Positions 44,840 to 53,072 of a stretch of 64,000 nucleotides of DNA are shown piece after piece (the stretch's first letter is position 1; every line of letters begins with the position of its first letter). The DNA comes from Candidatus Zixiibacteriota bacterium (GTDB taxonomy: Bacteria; Zixibacteria; MSB-5A5; GN15; FEB-12), in contig JACZWU010000001.1 in NCBI GenBank assembly GCA_022571985.1, positions 405,501-469,500 of the forward strand, read 5' to 3'. The notes beneath the pieces are model-generated. The model searched no databases and was not told where the DNA came from. It saw only the letters and a program-made list of their open reading frames with translations. Both the position numbers and the translations under genes were made by a program.

Positions 44840-45280
44840 CTAATCTGCTATCGTTTCTCCGGCGCCCCGCTCTTCGAATCTGCTCAATAGCCAGATTTCA
44901 TTGTCGTATGAAAACAAAAGAGTCATGGGACGATTTTTAGTTCTGGTGCTGTCCATCAGATAACACTCAATCATGGCAACTTTTTCTGTATAGATTATCA
45001 ACGGCTCACCAAACAATTCAAAAACAAAACTGTTGTCCGCACCATAAATATAATTTAAAAGCGAATCTGAGCTCTGTCCAATATCAAGAATTTTCACAGA
45101 CAATACCGAGTCTATTGCAGCCCGGTTCTTAGTCAGCACACCATGTTGCAAATACGACAGCTTTTCTTTGATAAGAGGTATATGATCTCTTGAGGGAGTG
45201 CTTTGTTCAGCACAGCCAAGTAAACAAGCTGACATTGCAGCAGTAAGTAATATCAGGAATTTGGTGCAGGTTTTAGTCAT
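44840..45280 (-). CDS. Hypothetical lipoprotein
   Basis: A 146-residue lipoprotein with a signal peptide ending in the lipobox CLLGC (Cys23). The mature domain (~120 residues) resembles a small nuclear-transport-factor-2-like or SnoaL-type fold in strand pattern (helix ending KNRAAIDSVLS, later VAMIECYLMDSTRTKNRPMTLLFSYDNEIWLLSRFEER), the usual shape of periplasmic scaffold lipoproteins; this is a guess. Its ATG directly follows the stop codon of the 471-residue protein (TAG|ATG), so the two are probably co-translated and may act together. Confidence 0.82.
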   Translation of the reverse strand: MTKTCTKFLILLTAAMSACLLGCAEQSTPSRDHIPLIKEKLSYLQHGVLTKNRAAIDSVLSVKILDIGQSSDSLLNYIYGADNSFVFELFGEPLIIYTEKVAMIECYLMDSTRTKNRPMTLLFSYDNEIWLLSRFEERGAGETIAD

Positions 45281-46696
45281 CTAAAAATCAAATCCGTCAA
45301 ATCTATATTGTCCGTTGCCCCGACGTGTCAGCTTGCCGCTTTCAGTCAGGTTTTCTATGACTCTTGTGGCCACCAAATTCCAGAACCACCAGCGGTGGCC
45401 GAAGAGTAAGAAAGTTTTATTATAAGATTGAGCTATCACTGTCAGTTTGTGAAAAGCCTCAGCCATAATCGGGTCAATTCCAGTTCTCAAATGGACCAGC
45501 ATGGGGCGGACTGTTGCAGAATCCATCATAAATGATTCAGGGAAATACTCTTTCTCATATTCCCATTGCACCTCTACTCCTGCCATAGAAGCGAACATAA
45601 AACCAAGGGGACAAGTTATTTGAGGTATCGTATCGCCAAAGATAATTTGATAACTGTTGCCGCTGGTGACCATGGCATAGAAACAATTACCGCTGATTTC
45701 TTCGTCTCCTTCTATCATATACATATAGTAGGGAATATGAGCATTGCAAAAGTCTGTGCGGTCAAAGATATTAAAGGGGGCAGTTCCGGTAATGAAGCTT
45801 CTGCCCATATCATACCAGAGAGACAAGGCAGTTACCACCGGGTAAGGTCGATACAAGACCGAACCTCCATCCATAAAGGCATTGCTGTCATTAACGATTT
45901 TTCCTGCGGCTACCAGCGTATCAAGCACGTCCCAATAAGAGTCAATGTTAACAGATAATTTACCGCTGATTTTATCAGCGATTTCTACAGCAAGCTTTTT
46001 GCTTTCTGCCGCTTCAGATTGGCTTATTGTCGGAACCCTGGACCTGAATCTGCTGCCATCTTTCCGATAATAGCCTCTGGTAGACATATACTCAAGATGG
46101 TCAATTACAAAAGAGCTGTCACAACCGGCCATCTCAGCAATTTCTCCGGCGCTTTTGTTTTCCGAAACCAAAAATGGCATTACTCTGGCAAAATCATAGT
46201 CGAGGTCCATATGCCTGCCGACCATGGGCGGCAATGTCACGTTTTTCTGCAGATACGGCTTAATGCCAGCCGGCGGCTCTATAGAATAAGAGCCGGAATC
46301 ACTATAGAACATTTGGTAGTCGAGAAGTTCGTCCAGTGTATCTATCACATGATAAAGCGAGAGCTTATAATTAAATTCACCATAATTGCCGGGCACCCAG
46401 AAAAGCGCCTGAATTGAGATAGTATCGTTTCCGTACAGCGGATAATTACCAACCAGTTTTCTTTCCGGTGAGTATCTTTCGCCCTTACATAAAACATTGG
46501 TAACTACTGTTACGAACTGAATATATTCTTCAGTATTTATTATTTCCAGCGGCACGTAGTGCCTGCCCCAGCCAAGACTCTCCAGGTCATAATCAGAAAC
46601 ATCATATTTCAGGACTTCTGACTCTTGAGCAAATCCGGAGCTGGCATTTGCGAAAACGAGCAATAGCAAGAGTGTCATTAATCTAAATTTGTGCAC
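45281..46696 (-). CDS. Hypothetical secreted protein with a winged-helix-like segment
   Basis: A 471-residue exported protein, signal peptide to ~24 (SSGFAQE). I do not recognise the family. Residues ~25-140 look like a beta-sandwich. At ~185-215 is KSAGEIAEMAGCDSSFVIDH, which reads like a helix-turn-helix, and the C-terminus (RVIENLTESGKLTRRGNGQYRF) also reads like a winged-helix segment, odd in an exported protein. The start overlaps the end of rlmN by 14 bases, and its stop abuts the lipoprotein gene. Several Cys residues in the mature part suggest disulfides. Confidence 0.85.
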   Translation of the reverse strand: MHKFRLMTLLLLLVFANASSGFAQESEVLKYDVSDYDLESLGWGRHYVPLEIINTEEYIQFVTVVTNVLCKGERYSPERKLVGNYPLYGNDTISIQALFWVPGNYGEFNYKLSLYHVIDTLDELLDYQMFYSDSGSYSIEPPAGIKPYLQKNVTLPPMVGRHMDLDYDFARVMPFLVSENKSAGEIAEMAGCDSSFVIDHLEYMSTRGYYRKDGSRFRSRVPTISQSEAAESKKLAVEIADKISGKLSVNIDSYWDVLDTLVAAGKIVNDSNAFMDGGSVLYRPYPVVTALSLWYDMGRSFITGTAPFNIFDRTDFCNAHIPYYMYMIEGDEEISGNCFYAMVTSGNSYQIIFGDTIPQITCPLGFMFASMAGVEVQWEYEKEYFPESFMMDSATVRPMLVHLRTGIDPIMAEAFHKLTVIAQSYNKTFLLFGHRWWFWNLVATRVIENLTESGKLTRRGNGQYRFDGFDF

Positions 46697-47792
46697 TTAC
46701 TCTATCCTTTTCAAATTTCCTGGCAGCCAGCTGTCCACAGGCGGCATCAATATCCATGCCTCTGCTCTTGCGGACAGTCACTGCCCTGACTTTTTGATTT
46801 AATTCTTTGCCGAACCAGTTGATTTTGTCATCAGAGGGACGTTTAAAATCAAGTCCCGGCACCGGGTTGTAGGCTATCACGTTTATTTTACACCGCAGCC
46901 CCCTTACCAGACGACTCAAATCTTCAACATCCTGCCTGGTGTCGTTAAATCCAGCGAATAAGATATACTCAAAGGTAACCGGAAGATTAGAACTGTCGGC
47001 GTACAGCCGGACGGCTTTCATAAGATTATCAAGCTTGAATGTCTTAGCAATAGGCATTATGACCTGACGTTTCTGCTGAGTTGCAGCATGCAAAGAAAGA
47101 GCCAGACGAACTCCAACCTTTTCTTCGGCCAGTTTTATGATTTTTGGAGTTATGCCGGATGTTGAAAGTACGATTTTTTTGGGGCTGATGTTTAAGCCAA
47201 TCTCATCTGTCATAATTCTGATAGCGTCTATTACGTTCTTAAAATTTAAGAGCGGCTCACCCATGCCCATCATGACAACATTGGAAAAAGCCGTGGGACC
47301 GTACTTGTCGCGCAGGAACATGAGCTGTCCGACAATTTCTCCGGCTGTCAAATCACGCAAAAGCCCCATCGTCCCGGTAGCACAAAAGAAACAACCGACT
47401 GCGCAGCCTGCCTGAGACGATATACAGGCAGTATTTCTTCCTGAATTCGTCGAAGGGCTCTGTCCTGAGCTTGTCGAAGGACGCCGGTCTTCTTCCTCGC
47501 TGGGGATAACTACAGTTTCGATAGGCTTGTTATCATCGAGTCTGAAAAGAAACTTTTCGGTACCGTCTACAGATATTTTATGATCTTCGGGATTAAGTTC
47601 CTTAATCTCGAAATTTTCAGCAAGTTTATCTCTAAGTTCCTTGGAAAGGTCAGTCATCAGTTCGAAATCATACTGTCTGACGCTGTAGAGCCATTTGAAC
47701 AGCTGCCGGCCATGAAACCGCTTCTCCCCCATCTTCTGTAGTCTGGTTTCGAGCTCTGATCTGGAAAGGCCTATTAGATTTAGCTTTGACAT
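46683..47792 (-). CDS. rlmN: Dual-specificity 23S rRNA/tRNA adenine-C2 methyltransferase RlmN, with repeat insertion
   Basis: Radical-SAM methyltransferase acting on A2503 of 23S rRNA and A37 of some tRNAs. CAVGCFFCATG is the CxxxCxxC cluster motif; MGMGEPLLNF, LSTSGITPKI, LSLHAATQQKR and the C-terminal catalytic Cys in DIDAACGQLA complete the family pattern. I take the ATG at 47792 (frame open to a TTG at 47828). Just before NTACISSQAGC about 15 extra residues (PSTSSGQSPSTNSG) are encoded by two tandem copies of the genome's CTTCGAC-CTCAGGA repeat. The insertion is in frame, in a linker ahead of the radical-SAM core, so the enzyme is probably still active. Confidence 0.95.
   Translation of the reverse strand: MSKLNLIGLSRSELETRLQKMGEKRFHGRQLFKWLYSVRQYDFELMTDLSKELRDKLAENFEIKELNPEDHKISVDGTEKFLFRLDDNKPIETVVIPSEEEDRRPSTSSGQSPSTNSGRNTACISSQAGCAVGCFFCATGTMGLLRDLTAGEIVGQLMFLRDKYGPTAFSNVVMMGMGEPLLNFKNVIDAIRIMTDEIGLNISPKKIVLSTSGITPKIIKLAEEKVGVRLALSLHAATQQKRQVIMPIAKTFKLDNLMKAVRLYADSSNLPVTFEYILFAGFNDTRQDVEDLSRLVRGLRCKINVIAYNPVPGLDFKRPSDDKINWFGKELNQKVRAVTVRKSRGMDIDAACGQLAARKFEKDRVSAQI
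47444..47487 (-). repeat. Tandem dispersed repeat inserted in rlmN
   Basis: On the minus strand two head-to-tail units, TCCTTCGACAAGCTCAGGA and CCCTTCGACGAATTCAGGA, lie within the rlmN frame. The same unit is intergenic at 4568-4594 and in the 10-kb island. Confidence 0.85.
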
Positions 47793-47950
47793 CGCCCTTG
47801 AATTTATCAAATATCGCGGATTTGGCAAGGAGGATTATTTTCACTTGATTAGGACCAAAGTTGCGTCACTTTGAGCGGACGAAGTCCCGAGTAGCCGAGG
47901 GAGACGAAGGATTACCGCTTGCTGTTTTATCGGACAACTCCCTAGCTGTG

Positions 47951-47974
47951 CTGTCGGACGCCCCCGTCCGACAG
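47951..47974. repeat. Perfect hairpin, 10-bp stem
   Basis: CTGTCGGACG, loop CCCC, CGTCCGACAG. It lacks a T-run, so it is unlikely to be a terminator. A degenerate repeat of the CTTCG family lies nearby at about 47870-47917. Confidence 0.75.
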
Positions 47975-48039
47975 TTACGCCATCTCAAACTACTTTATTG
48001 ACTGTTTAGACCGAAAGAGATATTATGTCTGCCAGAATT

Positions 48040-48113
48040 CGGGGTGTGGCGCAGTCCGGTAGCGCGCTTGCTTTGGGAGCAAGATGTCGGAGGTTCGAAT
48101 CCTCTCACCCCGA
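48040..48113 (+). tRNA. tRNA-Pro (anticodon UGG)
   Basis: A 74-base cloverleaf: acceptor CGGGGTG with CACCCCG, discriminator A. Anticodon stem CTTGC/GCAAG, loop TTTGGGA with UGG at 48074-48076. T-loop GTTCGAATC. No encoded CCA. Confidence 0.96.
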
Positions 48114-48178
48114 TTTGAGATATTTATCAAATTTTAAGATATGAGAACAATTTGCGAAATTGTTAGATTTCCAGACTC

Positions 48179-49501
48179 TCAGCTCTCCGGTTCTTCTCTT
48201 TCGTCATAGTGAGAAAGAACTAACTGTTTGGCTTTGTCATCAATTAGAACCACAATAGGACCTTTCATCCGCGTTTTCACCTGGTGGCGCTGTCCTAATA
48301 CTGTGAATTTGGTGCCGACATAAACCTGTTCTTCGATACGTATGCTGTCGGTCTGCTCGGACTTGGCCTGATTTTCTGACGTCGGTGATTCTGCTGAATC
48401 TTCTGTCTCTGAGTCATCTGATTTATCTGTTTTTCTTATCTCAAGTAGAGTTAAAACGTTTTTGTCATTTCCGGCAATATCAGCAATAATATTTGTACCT
48501 GCTATTATTTCACCACCGACGATCCGGCCTCTACAGTAAACTTCGCCGCCCGCCAGAATCCTTGACTTTACAATTTCAACTTCAGATGCTACGTTGCCGC
48601 CGGCTTCAAGAACAGCGTTCATAATATACTTTGCTTTTATGCCACCTTTGGCGCTTATCTTTTTGTCTTCACGGCCGCTAATTCCACCGTTGACTATTAA
48701 ATCCCCGCCGCTGGTAATGTTACAGGCCCCGATTACTCCGGTTACAAGTATAGATTTGGTGGCCTCGACGTTATACTCTGAATCAATATCACCCCGGATA
48801 ATTATATCACCCTCGTGTTTGATATTGCCGGTCTTGCGGCCTACATCACCCTCAATGCTGAAGACTTCCTGAATCTCAAGGCTGGCACCAGGCATCCTTA
48901 AACGACCTGAGACGGCGGCGAGGTATCCGCTTACTTCTTCGTCCCAGCGGAGGTTGGGACCAACTTTCATTTCTGCTTTAACCGGAGGATTCACTTTGAT
49001 CAGCTGGCCATATACATCAATACCGTCCTCACCTGGCGTTGGGGGGATGATTTTTATAATCAGGTCATCTTCCAGGACCACAGGGCTGGCGACCTTTTCG
49101 CGAAAATCTATTATATTTGTGGTGATGTCAATCTTGTAGCCTTTGGCAAAATAGTCTTTTGACCATACTAAGCGGCCGTCGACAGGCATAACCAGCGCTT
49201 TACCTCTGACTAATACAATTTCCTGCATTTGATCGCCGTCATATTTGGTTTCTTCAAGTCTGGTTTGAATTAATTCTAATTCGGGTAGATTGTCGATACC
49301 CATCTCGGTCAATTTTTCGAGAATTTTATCGGCGGTGTCAGAAACAGCGGCAGTTAAGGCGTCGATTGAAAGAACAACTTCCAGCTTGTCATCGTCAACA
49401 TTCAGTTGAAATTCCGAACCGACTTCCGGCTTTTCATCGTTAACATTCGGTTGAAATTCCGAGCCGACTTCCGGCTTTTCAATGTTTACTTCGTTTTCCA
49501 T
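48179..49501 (-). CDS. FapA/DUF342-family polymer-forming protein
   Basis: A 440-residue protein. The centre and C-terminus are the DUF342/FapA fold: an N-terminal domain (GRLVWSKDYFAKGYKIDIT) then a right-handed parallel beta-helix of short Gly-rich repeats (GDIIIRGDIDSEYNVEATKSI..., GGDLIVNGGISG, AGGEVYCRGRIVGG). A Ser/Glu/Asp-rich insert at ~365-395 and an all-beta end follow. At the N-terminus a near-duplicate of ~14 residues (EVGSEFQPNVNDEKP / EVGSEFQLNVDDDKL) occurs twice. Named FapA in flagellated species, but no flagellar gene is in view; related proteins occur with surface polysaccharide or cytoskeletal roles. Function uncertain. Confidence 0.9.
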   Translation of the reverse strand: MENEVNIEKPEVGSEFQPNVNDEKPEVGSEFQLNVDDDKLEVVLSIDALTAAVSDTADKILEKLTEMGIDNLPELELIQTRLEETKYDGDQMQEIVLVRGKALVMPVDGRLVWSKDYFAKGYKIDITTNIIDFREKVASPVVLEDDLIIKIIPPTPGEDGIDVYGQLIKVNPPVKAEMKVGPNLRWDEEVSGYLAAVSGRLRMPGASLEIQEVFSIEGDVGRKTGNIKHEGDIIIRGDIDSEYNVEATKSILVTGVIGACNITSGGDLIVNGGISGREDKKISAKGGIKAKYIMNAVLEAGGNVASEVEIVKSRILAGGEVYCRGRIVGGEIIAGTNIIADIAGNDKNVLTLLEIRKTDKSDDSETEDSAESPTSENQAKSEQTDSIRIEEQVYVGTKFTVLGQRHQVKTRMKGPIVVLIDDKAKQLVLSHYDEREEPES

Positions 49502-49743
49502 TTTCTACAGCAGCGCGGTTTTTGGAATCAGTTGATAATTTCACCGCGGTCTGCTCTCTCCAAAATGTCTATTTAGGGCTTCATTCACTGACAGCCCATA
49601 AGTCTTTTATTTATCGGCGTTAATGCAGATTCTCTTAATCTGTGAACTTGATGCCCTCAAAACCCGGCTGGGGACTTAACTTTTAATTGCCTATAGGGCT
49701 ATGGTTCAGTATTTTACCAGGGAAAGAAACAATATACGTTTAT

Positions 49744-49817
49744 GCCCCCGTAGCTCATTTGGATAGAGCATCTGCCTTCTAAGCAGAGGGTAACAGGTTC
49801 GAATCCTGTCGGGGGTA
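49744..49817 (+). tRNA. tRNA-Arg (anticodon UCU)
   Basis: A 74-base cloverleaf: acceptor GCCCCCG with CGGGGGT (terminal G-U), discriminator A. Anticodon stem TCTGC/GCAGA, loop CTTCTAA with UCU at 49778-49780. T-loop GTTCGAATC. No encoded CCA. Confidence 0.95.
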
Positions 49818-49915
49818 TTTTCAATCTCACAATAAGATTATTGACACTTTTTGATCCGGTTAGTAGATTATTGTAGTCTTATAGAATTAACGACAAATTT
49901 CTGGGAAAAAAGGTT

Positions 49916-50638
49916 ATGGGCAAATCACACAATCTCAGGCGCTCTTTCTACCTTCTGGCAGCTATTATAATCATACTCCAACTGGCCGGCAATGCCAATG
50001 GACACGTGTACTTGTCTGACCCCAAAGGTGGAGAAACCCTCGAAGTTGGTACCGTTTATACAATCCGATGGACAAATGCGATTCCACACATTTTACAAAA
50101 CTGGGATTTATGGTATTCTACTACTGGTGCTGGAGGTCCCTGGATAGTAATTGCCATGGATATACCTGGAGGCGATAACACCGTTAGTAGTATTCATACG
50201 TATAATTGGACAGTCCCTGATGACCCATCTAGTCAAATTCGAGTCCGTGTGAGACAAGATAATAGTGTATATGATTACGAGGATACTAGTAATGCAGATT
50301 TAACGATTGTGCGAATTGATTCAGATGGTGACGGCGTGGTGGATCCGCTTGACAACTGCCCGAACAGCCCGAATCCGACTCAAACAGATACTGATGGCGA
50401 TGGCATAGGTGACGCTTGCTGCTGTGTCGGCAGCAGGGGTGATCTGAATGGTGATGGAAACAACGCCAATATTCTCGACTTAACCAACATTATAGATATC
50501 ATATTTCGAGGCGGTAGTGATCCCGGCTGCCCAAATGAAGCCGATTTAAATAGTGACGGAACTTCTGGCAATATTCTCGATTTAACTTACCTGGTAGACC
50601 GAATCTTTCGCGGCGGACCACCACCCGGCCCGTGCTAA
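49916..50638 (+). CDS. Secreted protein with Kre9/KNH-type Ig domain, TSP3-like calcium repeat and dockerin-like module
   Basis: A 240-residue exported protein. Signal peptide ~10-30 (FYLLAAIIIILQLAGNANG). Residues ~33-125 are an Ig-like domain of the 'YTIRWT...WDLWYST...YNWTVPDD' type known from KNH/Kre9-like domains. Next a thrombospondin type 3-like calcium stretch (DSDGDGVVDPLDNCPN...DTDGDGIGDAC). Residues ~168-240 are the double dockerin-like module, starting with a Cys pair (CCVG) and ending PPPGPC. A complete minimal example: signal, one Ig domain, TSP3, module. Starts ~100 bases after tRNA-Arg. Confidence 0.92.
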   Translation: MGKSHNLRRSFYLLAAIIIILQLAGNANGHVYLSDPKGGETLEVGTVYTIRWTNAIPHILQNWDLWYSTTGAGGPWIVIAMDIPGGDNTVSSIHTYNWTVPDDPSSQIRVRVRQDNSVYDYEDTSNADLTIVRIDSDGDGVVDPLDNCPNSPNPTQTDTDGDGIGDACCCVGSRGDLNGDGNNANILDLTNIIDIIFRGGSDPGCPNEADLNSDGTSGNILDLTYLVDRIFRGGPPPGPC

Positions 50639-50726
50639 ATTAGCTTAACCATATAGCTTAAGTTGTCAACCGTTTTAGTTTTTTTATCTTTAATCATTTA
50701 TAATTACTTCCGATAGAGTATTACCA

Positions 50727-50885
50727 ATGAAAACCATGATCATCATCATATTAACTTCTATTTGTGGCTGGGTCGGCTGGTGGATAGGGTATCATCTGGG
50801 AATATTCGCGGCGCTCGTATTAAGCATGATAGGCACCGGGTTAGGTATCTATGCCGGCAGAAAAATTAATCAGTTGTATAGCTGA
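50727..50885 (+). CDS. Small membrane protein (52 residues)
   Basis: A 53-codon frame with two hydrophobic stretches, MIIIILTSICGWVGWWIGY and IFAALVLSMIGTGLGIYAG, and a charged end (RKINQLYS). A degenerate second copy of its last 24 codons lies at 52489-52563 with mostly silent or conservative changes (GIYAGRKINQ kept), so the sequence was under protein-level selection. No strong ribosome site. Function unknown. The two-helix hairpin with GWWIGY / GxGLGIYAG glycine spacing fits small transmembrane proteins with helix packing. Confidence 0.7.
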   Translation: MKTMIIIILTSICGWVGWWIGYHLGIFAALVLSMIGTGLGIYAGRKINQLYS

Positions 50886-50985
50886 AGTATTTCACAAATG
50901 AAGCAGCGTAAAATGATAAATTGCTTTAAATGTCATTTCGTATATATTGGTAAGGTAAATCGAAATATTTTATTGGTGTATTCAA

Positions 50986-52416
50986 ATGATGCATAAGTTA
51001 ATAATTCACATCTTAATAGCTATGGCTGTTTACAATTTGGCTTTTTCATCTGAGTTAGCGTTTATCAGGCGGGTCGACTATCAGGTTGGACATTTGCCGT
51101 CATCCGTTTACCCGGTAGATTTGAACGGCGATGGATTCGTTGATTTAGTAGTGGCCCACGAATCTGCCAGCGGTATATGGATACTGCTAAATAATGGTAA
51201 CGGGACTTTCGACATTGCCGCCGACTATGCAGCAGGGGACGCTTCATTGTCAGTTATTTCGACCGAACTAAATGGAGACAAATTCGATGATTTGGTCGTG
51301 GTGAATGTGTTGACAGACAGTATTTACGTCCTGTTTAATGATGGCAGTGGGGTTTTTCCCAGTGGGGCTTTATTTGCCGTAGGAGGCTTCCCTCATTCGG
51401 TTATTGCCGCCGATCTAAATGGTGATGGCTACAATGACCTGGCAACTGCTAACACCTCCACTAAGAATGTAACAGTTTTGTTGAATAGTTTTGATAGTAC
51501 TTTTATTAGCGCAGTAGAGTACGATGCGCAGAGTGGAGCGTTATCACTTGCTGCCGGGGACTTTGATGGTGACGGTGATGTTGATATCGGCGTGGCCAAT
51601 ATAATCTCAGACAACGTTTCTATTTTGCTGAACGATGGAAATGGAATTTTTGAGCTTGTCGGCAATTATGACGTCGGTGAGGGACCACATTCTGTCATCG
51701 CCGCTGACTTCGACACTGACGGATACTGTGACCTTGCTACGGCAAACGTCTTCACCAACGATATTTCAGTGCTGTTCAGTTCTGGCGATGGTACATTTTG
51801 CGCAGCAAAAAGTGTTGAGGTTGGATCCGGACCATCTTCACTCTTTGCGGCCGATTTCAGTAATAACGGTATCTTAGACTTAGTTGTGGCCACCGGTTTC
51901 TCGGACAGCGTGACGGTATTATTGAATTCGGGCAGAAGGGACTTTATTTCAGGTGGCAGTTTTGCAGTTGGTCATATCCCTATTGCTGTTTCAGCCGCAG
52001 ACTTAGACAATAACGGCGCTATTGATATTGTTGTAGCTAATACGGGTTCAGATGACATAACCGTCATTTTGAACGTGAGCTTTCCAGGACTTAACGGAAG
52101 ACCACAGACTTGGGTCGATTGTGAACTTTTTAACGGTGTGGTTACTCCGGCTACATTTGATCTGAAATCCGAAACGTTTGACGAACTCTACGCGGGTGGC
52201 AGTGGTTTCAAAGACGGCGCTCCGCTCATATCCGAGTCCAAGCCCGGCGATGCTGATTACAATGGCGGCAGATGGCATAAGAATGTACTAAAGTCAGGTG
52301 TGTCTCCAGATAAATATGCTAACGCTTGTACTGTTGAAGACCTTGATTTAAGTGATTTCGAATCCACCAACGATTATTTTGAATGTCCCCTTCTTCCCAG
52401 ACGTCGTAGAAACTAG
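50986..52416 (+). CDS. Secreted FG-GAP/VCBS-repeat protein
   Basis: A 476-residue exported protein. Signal peptide ~4-21. Residues ~25-365 hold about seven FG-GAP/VCBS-type propeller blades, each with the calcium motif (DLNGDGFVDLVV, DLNGDGYNDLAT, DFDGDGDVDIGV, DFDTDGYCDLAT, DLDNNGAIDIVV) and ILLN-type strands. The last ~105 residues are a compact separate domain (WVDCELFNGVVTPATF, KPGDADYNGGRWHKNVLK, CTVEDLDLSDFESTNDYFECP) that I do not recognise by name, ending RRRRN. Unlike its neighbours it lacks a dockerin-like or T9SS tail. Likely beta-propeller for ligand or integrin-like binding; precise role unknown. Confidence 0.92.
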   Translation: MMHKLIIHILIAMAVYNLAFSSELAFIRRVDYQVGHLPSSVYPVDLNGDGFVDLVVAHESASGIWILLNNGNGTFDIAADYAAGDASLSVISTELNGDKFDDLVVVNVLTDSIYVLFNDGSGVFPSGALFAVGGFPHSVIAADLNGDGYNDLATANTSTKNVTVLLNSFDSTFISAVEYDAQSGALSLAAGDFDGDGDVDIGVANIISDNVSILLNDGNGIFELVGNYDVGEGPHSVIAADFDTDGYCDLATANVFTNDISVLFSSGDGTFCAAKSVEVGSGPSSLFAADFSNNGILDLVVATGFSDSVTVLLNSGRRDFISGGSFAVGHIPIAVSAADLDNNGAIDIVVANTGSDDITVILNVSFPGLNGRPQTWVDCELFNGVVTPATFDLKSETFDELYAGGSGFKDGAPLISESKPGDADYNGGRWHKNVLKSGVSPDKYANACTVEDLDLSDFESTNDYFECPLLPRRRRN

Positions 52417-52488
52417 CGCTTGACACTCAAAGTTAGCGAGATTTCAGTCATTTTATCAAAAAAAGGAGATGGATTATGAGCTTTCACA

Positions 52489-52563
52489 GCGCTGGTCTTG
52501 AGCATGACAGGCACCGACTTAGGTATTTATGCCGGCCGCAAGATTAACCAGAGGCTTAGCTGA
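52489..52563 (+). pseudogene. Truncated, degenerate copy of the 50727 small-protein gene
   Basis: Reads ALVLSMTGTDLGIYAGRKINQRLS then TGA, matching the end of the 50727 protein (ALVLSMIGTGLGIYAGRKINQLYS). No in-frame start or upstream match remains. The preceding ATG at 52476 is out of frame. A relic of duplication around the FG-GAP gene. Confidence 0.75.
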
Positions 52564-52582
52564 CCCGGGAACAAATTTGAGC

Positions 52583-52873
52583 TCACGACTGTTTCTGGCG
52601 ATTAAACAATAGCCAAATCAGGCCAATCACTACTATTACCGTATCCGGGTGGAGCAGGAAAAACAGCAGCATCCAGGGTGACAATTCGGCCGATAGCAAA
52701 GCTAAACCAACTATCGCTAATATGGGCCCAAAAAACGGGATGGGTGAGCTGTGATGTGCTTTGGGGTCGTCCCGATTTTTGTAGTTCTGCACCTGTCCTA
52801 TATAGCTGCAGACTATTACGAATGAACCGAAGGCCAGCAGAGCTAAGCCAAGAATAGTAAGCAAGATGTTCAT
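52583..52873 (-). CDS. Small two-helix membrane protein
   Basis: Probable start ATG at 52873, giving ~96 residues. Transmembrane helices at the N-terminus (LLTILGLALLAFGSFVIVCSYI) and the C-terminus (MLLFFLL...VVIGLIWLLF), with a cytosolic loop of charged residues and a PFFGPILAIVGLALL hydrophobic stretch. The frame continues upstream through a dispersed repeat, which I exclude. Function unknown. Confidence 0.7.
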   Translation of the reverse strand: MNILLTILGLALLAFGSFVIVCSYIGQVQNYKNRDDPKAHHSSPIPFFGPILAIVGLALLSAELSPWMLLFFLLHPDTVIVVIGLIWLLFNRQKQS

Positions 52874-52896
52874 TCTATAATTATCGGCATTACTAA

Positions 52897-52970
52897 GGGG
52901 GCAGATAAGGACACGCCATAGGCGGCCGCCCACTAAAGAGATGAGACCCGCCATGGCGGGCCACCCAGGT
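52897..52970. repeat. Dispersed palindromic repeats upstream of the small membrane protein
   Basis: GGGGCAGATAAGG...GCGGCCGCCCACTAA, followed by GAGACCCGCCATGGCGGGCC, another palindrome. Same families as at 22.6 and 53.8 kb. Confidence 0.75.
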
Positions 52971-53072
52971 AATTCGACAAACATAAGAGTATTATTTTTA
53001 GTTTGAAATCCGATAATAATTAAGTGAACTTTTCTGGATAATGTAGAAGAAGTATCAGATCTGGAGGATTAT

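Noticed and set aside
52874-52984. N-terminal extension of the small membrane protein at 52583
   Set aside because: The added 37 residues are a translated dispersed repeat; the ATG at 52873 opens directly onto the transmembrane helix.
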